Shown here: positions 15,140 through 15,318 of the stretch, in pieces | Layout of the letters: each line of letters starts with the position of its first letter | How positions within the stretch are numbered: the first letter of the stretch is position 1 | Source: Oscillospiraceae bacterium | GTDB lineage: Bacteria; Bacillota_A; Clostridia; Oscillospirales; JAAYXM01 | DNA length: 15,318 nucleotides | NCBI GenBank assembly: GCA_017408185.1 | Contig: JAFQVE010000416.1 | Span: 1 to 15,318 of the forward strand | Direction of reading: 5' to 3' | Program-made: the position numbers and the translations under genes | Notes under the pieces: generated by a model | What the model was told of the DNA's origin: nothing | The model's input: only the letters and a program-made list of their open reading frames with translations | Database searches by the model: none

Positions 15140-15318
15140 ATGCAGAAATATACAAGAGAACAGTATTTACAAATGATTCCTCAGAGTGCCGTAAAGCAAT
15201 GTTTCATAGATGCCCCCGGCTTCAATGCTGCATGGGATTACTGTGTCACCTCTGAAGGAAAACATTATATTCCTTGTTGCGCAGAAGGAACTTTCCCCGA
15301 ATATGTAAAGCTGTATGA
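15140..15318 (+). CDS. Unidentified protein, N-terminal 59 codons only
   Basis: An open frame begins MQKYTREQYLQMIPQSAV and runs off the window end still open. An in-frame ATG at 15131 is also possible, but the purine-rich GAAAGGG (15124-15130) directly abuts it, while it is 9 nt from the ATG at 15140, which is therefore preferred. No signal peptide or membrane segment is visible. Distinctive residues include PGFNAAWDYC, IPCCAEG and YVKLY. I do not recognise the family with confidence. Strong promoter, good ribosome site and protein-like composition make it a real gene; divergent arrangement with the glycosidase and the shared dyad suggest co-regulation and a related sugar-metabolism job (inference). 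Confidence 0.6.
   Translation, partial: MQKYTREQYLQMIPQSAVKQCFIDAPGFNAAWDYCVTSEGKHYIPCCAEGTFPEYVKLY

Overview
The window reads as chromosomal DNA of an anaerobic Gram-positive bacterium of the class Clostridia, probably an uncultured Oscillospiraceae-like gut or rumen organism. This rests on S-layer homology (SLH) wall-anchoring domains, Gram-positive type signal peptides, strong AGGAGG-type ribosome sites, AT-rich intergenic DNA with SigA-type promoters, and Big_2-rich secreted proteins. The taxon is inferred; no rRNA or marker gene is present.

Layout. (1) About 1-13073, plus strand: a four-gene run with gaps of 56, 20 and 26 nt and no clear plus-strand terminator inside it. The genes are a giant wall-anchored heparinase II/III-type polysaccharide lyase (5' end just outside the window), a cytoplasmic GH39-type glycosidase, a cytoplasmic neutral-ceramidase-fold protein lacking the usual catalytic serine, and a secreted protein built from the same kind of binding module as the lyase. 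A hairpin at 13092-13126 closes the run. (2) 13127-13506: no intact gene. It holds the tail of a plus-strand gene with a DxDxDG calcium-loop-like motif and the decayed C-terminus of a minus-strand AraC-family regulator, facing each other across a bidirectional terminator-like hairpin. (3) 13507-14964, minus strand: a cytoplasmic (alpha/beta)-domain plus TIM-barrel putative glycosidase of GH20/GH67-like layout. (4) 14965-15139: a divergent promoter region with two near-consensus promoters mirrored around a 54-bp dyad. (5) 15140 to the end: the first 59 codons of an unidentified plus-strand gene.

How the genes fit together (inference): the lyase sits on the cell wall, binds an acidic (uronate-containing) polysaccharide through four repeated beta-rich modules and cuts it. 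The second secreted protein may bind the same glycan. The GH39 enzyme, the ceramidase-fold hydrolase and the GH20/GH67-like enzyme then work on imported oligosaccharides in the cytoplasm. No transporter, sulfatase, GH88/GH105 or intact regulator is visible here, so the set is only part of the pathway. The substrate cannot be fixed from sequence alone; the pairing of a heparinase-fold lyase with GH39 (a family that includes alpha-L-iduronidases as well as beta-xylosidases) makes glycosaminoglycans, alginate-like or glucuronoxylan-like polymers all possible.
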